Shown one piece after another: positions 63,614 through 64,000 of a stretch of DNA of 64,000 nt. The stretch is taken from the NCBI RefSeq assembly GCF_901709675.1, contig NC_051106.1, positions 7,946,001 to 8,010,000 of the forward strand, in the 5' to 3' direction. Position numbers and translations under genes: made by a program. The notes below the pieces were generated by a model, which worked only from the letters and a program-made list of their open reading frames with translations, made no database searches and was not told where the DNA came from. Source of the stretch: Syngnathus acus (Eukaryota; Chordata; Actinopteri; Syngnathiformes; Syngnathidae). Each line of letters opens with the position of its first letter. Positions within the stretch are counted from its first letter, which is position 1.

Positions 63614-63890
63614 TGAAAAGTGACACACCCGCCCTCACCCCCACTTTCTGATTGGCTGGTTGATCTGTGACATCACTCGGACACTTCATTAGGTACACCG
63701 CCATTTTTAGGTGTACCTAATAACAGGCCAGTTCATTAGGGAAAAATCATGGCCAAAGCTTAACTGAAAGTGTAAAGCGCCACACCCGCCCTCACCCCCA
63801 CTTTCTGATTGGCCGTTTGGTCTGTGACGTCACACGGACACTCCATTAGGTACACCACAATTTTCAGGTGCCTAATGTACCTAATAACCT
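63614..63890. repeat. Two direct repeats (about 150-bp period) flanking the array
   Basis: CGCCCTCACCCCCACTTTCTGATTGG-containing copies at about 63620-63710 and 63775-63860, each followed by a CATTAGGTACACC inverted-repeat end. They carry the ends of the array monomer in inverted orientation (CTAATAACAGGCCA at about 63717-63731), so array and flank derive from one element. Confidence 0.8.
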
Positions 63891-64000
63891 TCTGCATTTT
63901 TTGTACGTGTCAAGAATGTGTATTTGACTACTTGCTCTCTATTTCCGGGGGACACCAACACATATTACACAATGTAAAACACATACATACTGTCATATAA

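Noticed and set aside
61765-63628. Eight near-identical 68-72-aa minus-strand frames, one per 235-bp unit
   Set aside because: 235 is not a multiple of three, each frame restarts in the repeat, and the sequence contains the hairpin arms. There is no splice or start logic; it is a repeat artefact.

Overview
The window is genomic DNA of a teleost fish, probably a compact-genome percomorph. Evidence: vertebrate genes split into many short GT-AG exons, frequent CA/GT microsatellites and T-runs, tRNA-derived SINE fragments, and a fish-style T-cell receptor beta (TRB) locus. I cannot name the species. Splice joins were worked out by eye and tested by summing exon lengths. NUMB (658 aa), EXD2 (631 aa), BICRA-like (1088 aa), ERH (104 aa) and papilin (1378 aa) all close exactly in frame; PSEN1 does not, by one base.

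Layout: 1-7.8 kb, the 3' part of a polypeptide GalNAc-transferase (GALNT16-like, +). 7.8-20.9 kb, NUMB (+) with a long first intron. 22.2-26.3 kb, EXD2 (+). 26.4-33 kb, BICRA-like chromatin gene (-). 34.3-35.1 kb, ERH (-). 35.6-41.1 kb, PSEN1 (+). 41.5-42.0 kb, an unrecognised single-exon coiled-coil microprotein gene (+). 45.1-53.5 kb, papilin PAPLN (+). 54.2-60.1 kb, a TRB cluster on the minus strand: three V segments, one D, seven J segments or relics, and one three-exon C gene. 60.1-64 kb is repeat-rich: SINE pieces, a self-complementary GTGAACGA-type repeat, and a 235-bp tandem array.

GALNT16, EXD2, ERH, PSEN1, PAPLN and NUMB all map to human 14q24, so this is an ancient vertebrate linkage group, rearranged and with a BICRA-like gene and TRB joined to it. 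The first genes are ordinary housekeeping or signalling genes that do not form one pathway, although NUMB (Notch inhibitor) and PSEN1 (the gamma-secretase protease that cleaves Notch) act on the same pathway.

The most unusual things are: (1) papilin carries about 457 residues of nearly pure Asn-Gly repeat between its Kunitz and Ig domains, a third of the protein; (2) the TRB V segment nearest to D has lost both canonical Ig-fold cysteines while keeping an open frame; (3) a 235-bp satellite beside the TRB V genes has A/B (470-bp) higher-order structure, and every unit contains a 36-bp-arm hairpin and a perfect DR1 nuclear-receptor site; (4) PSEN1 has a one-base frame problem at the exon encoding its second catalytic aspartate.
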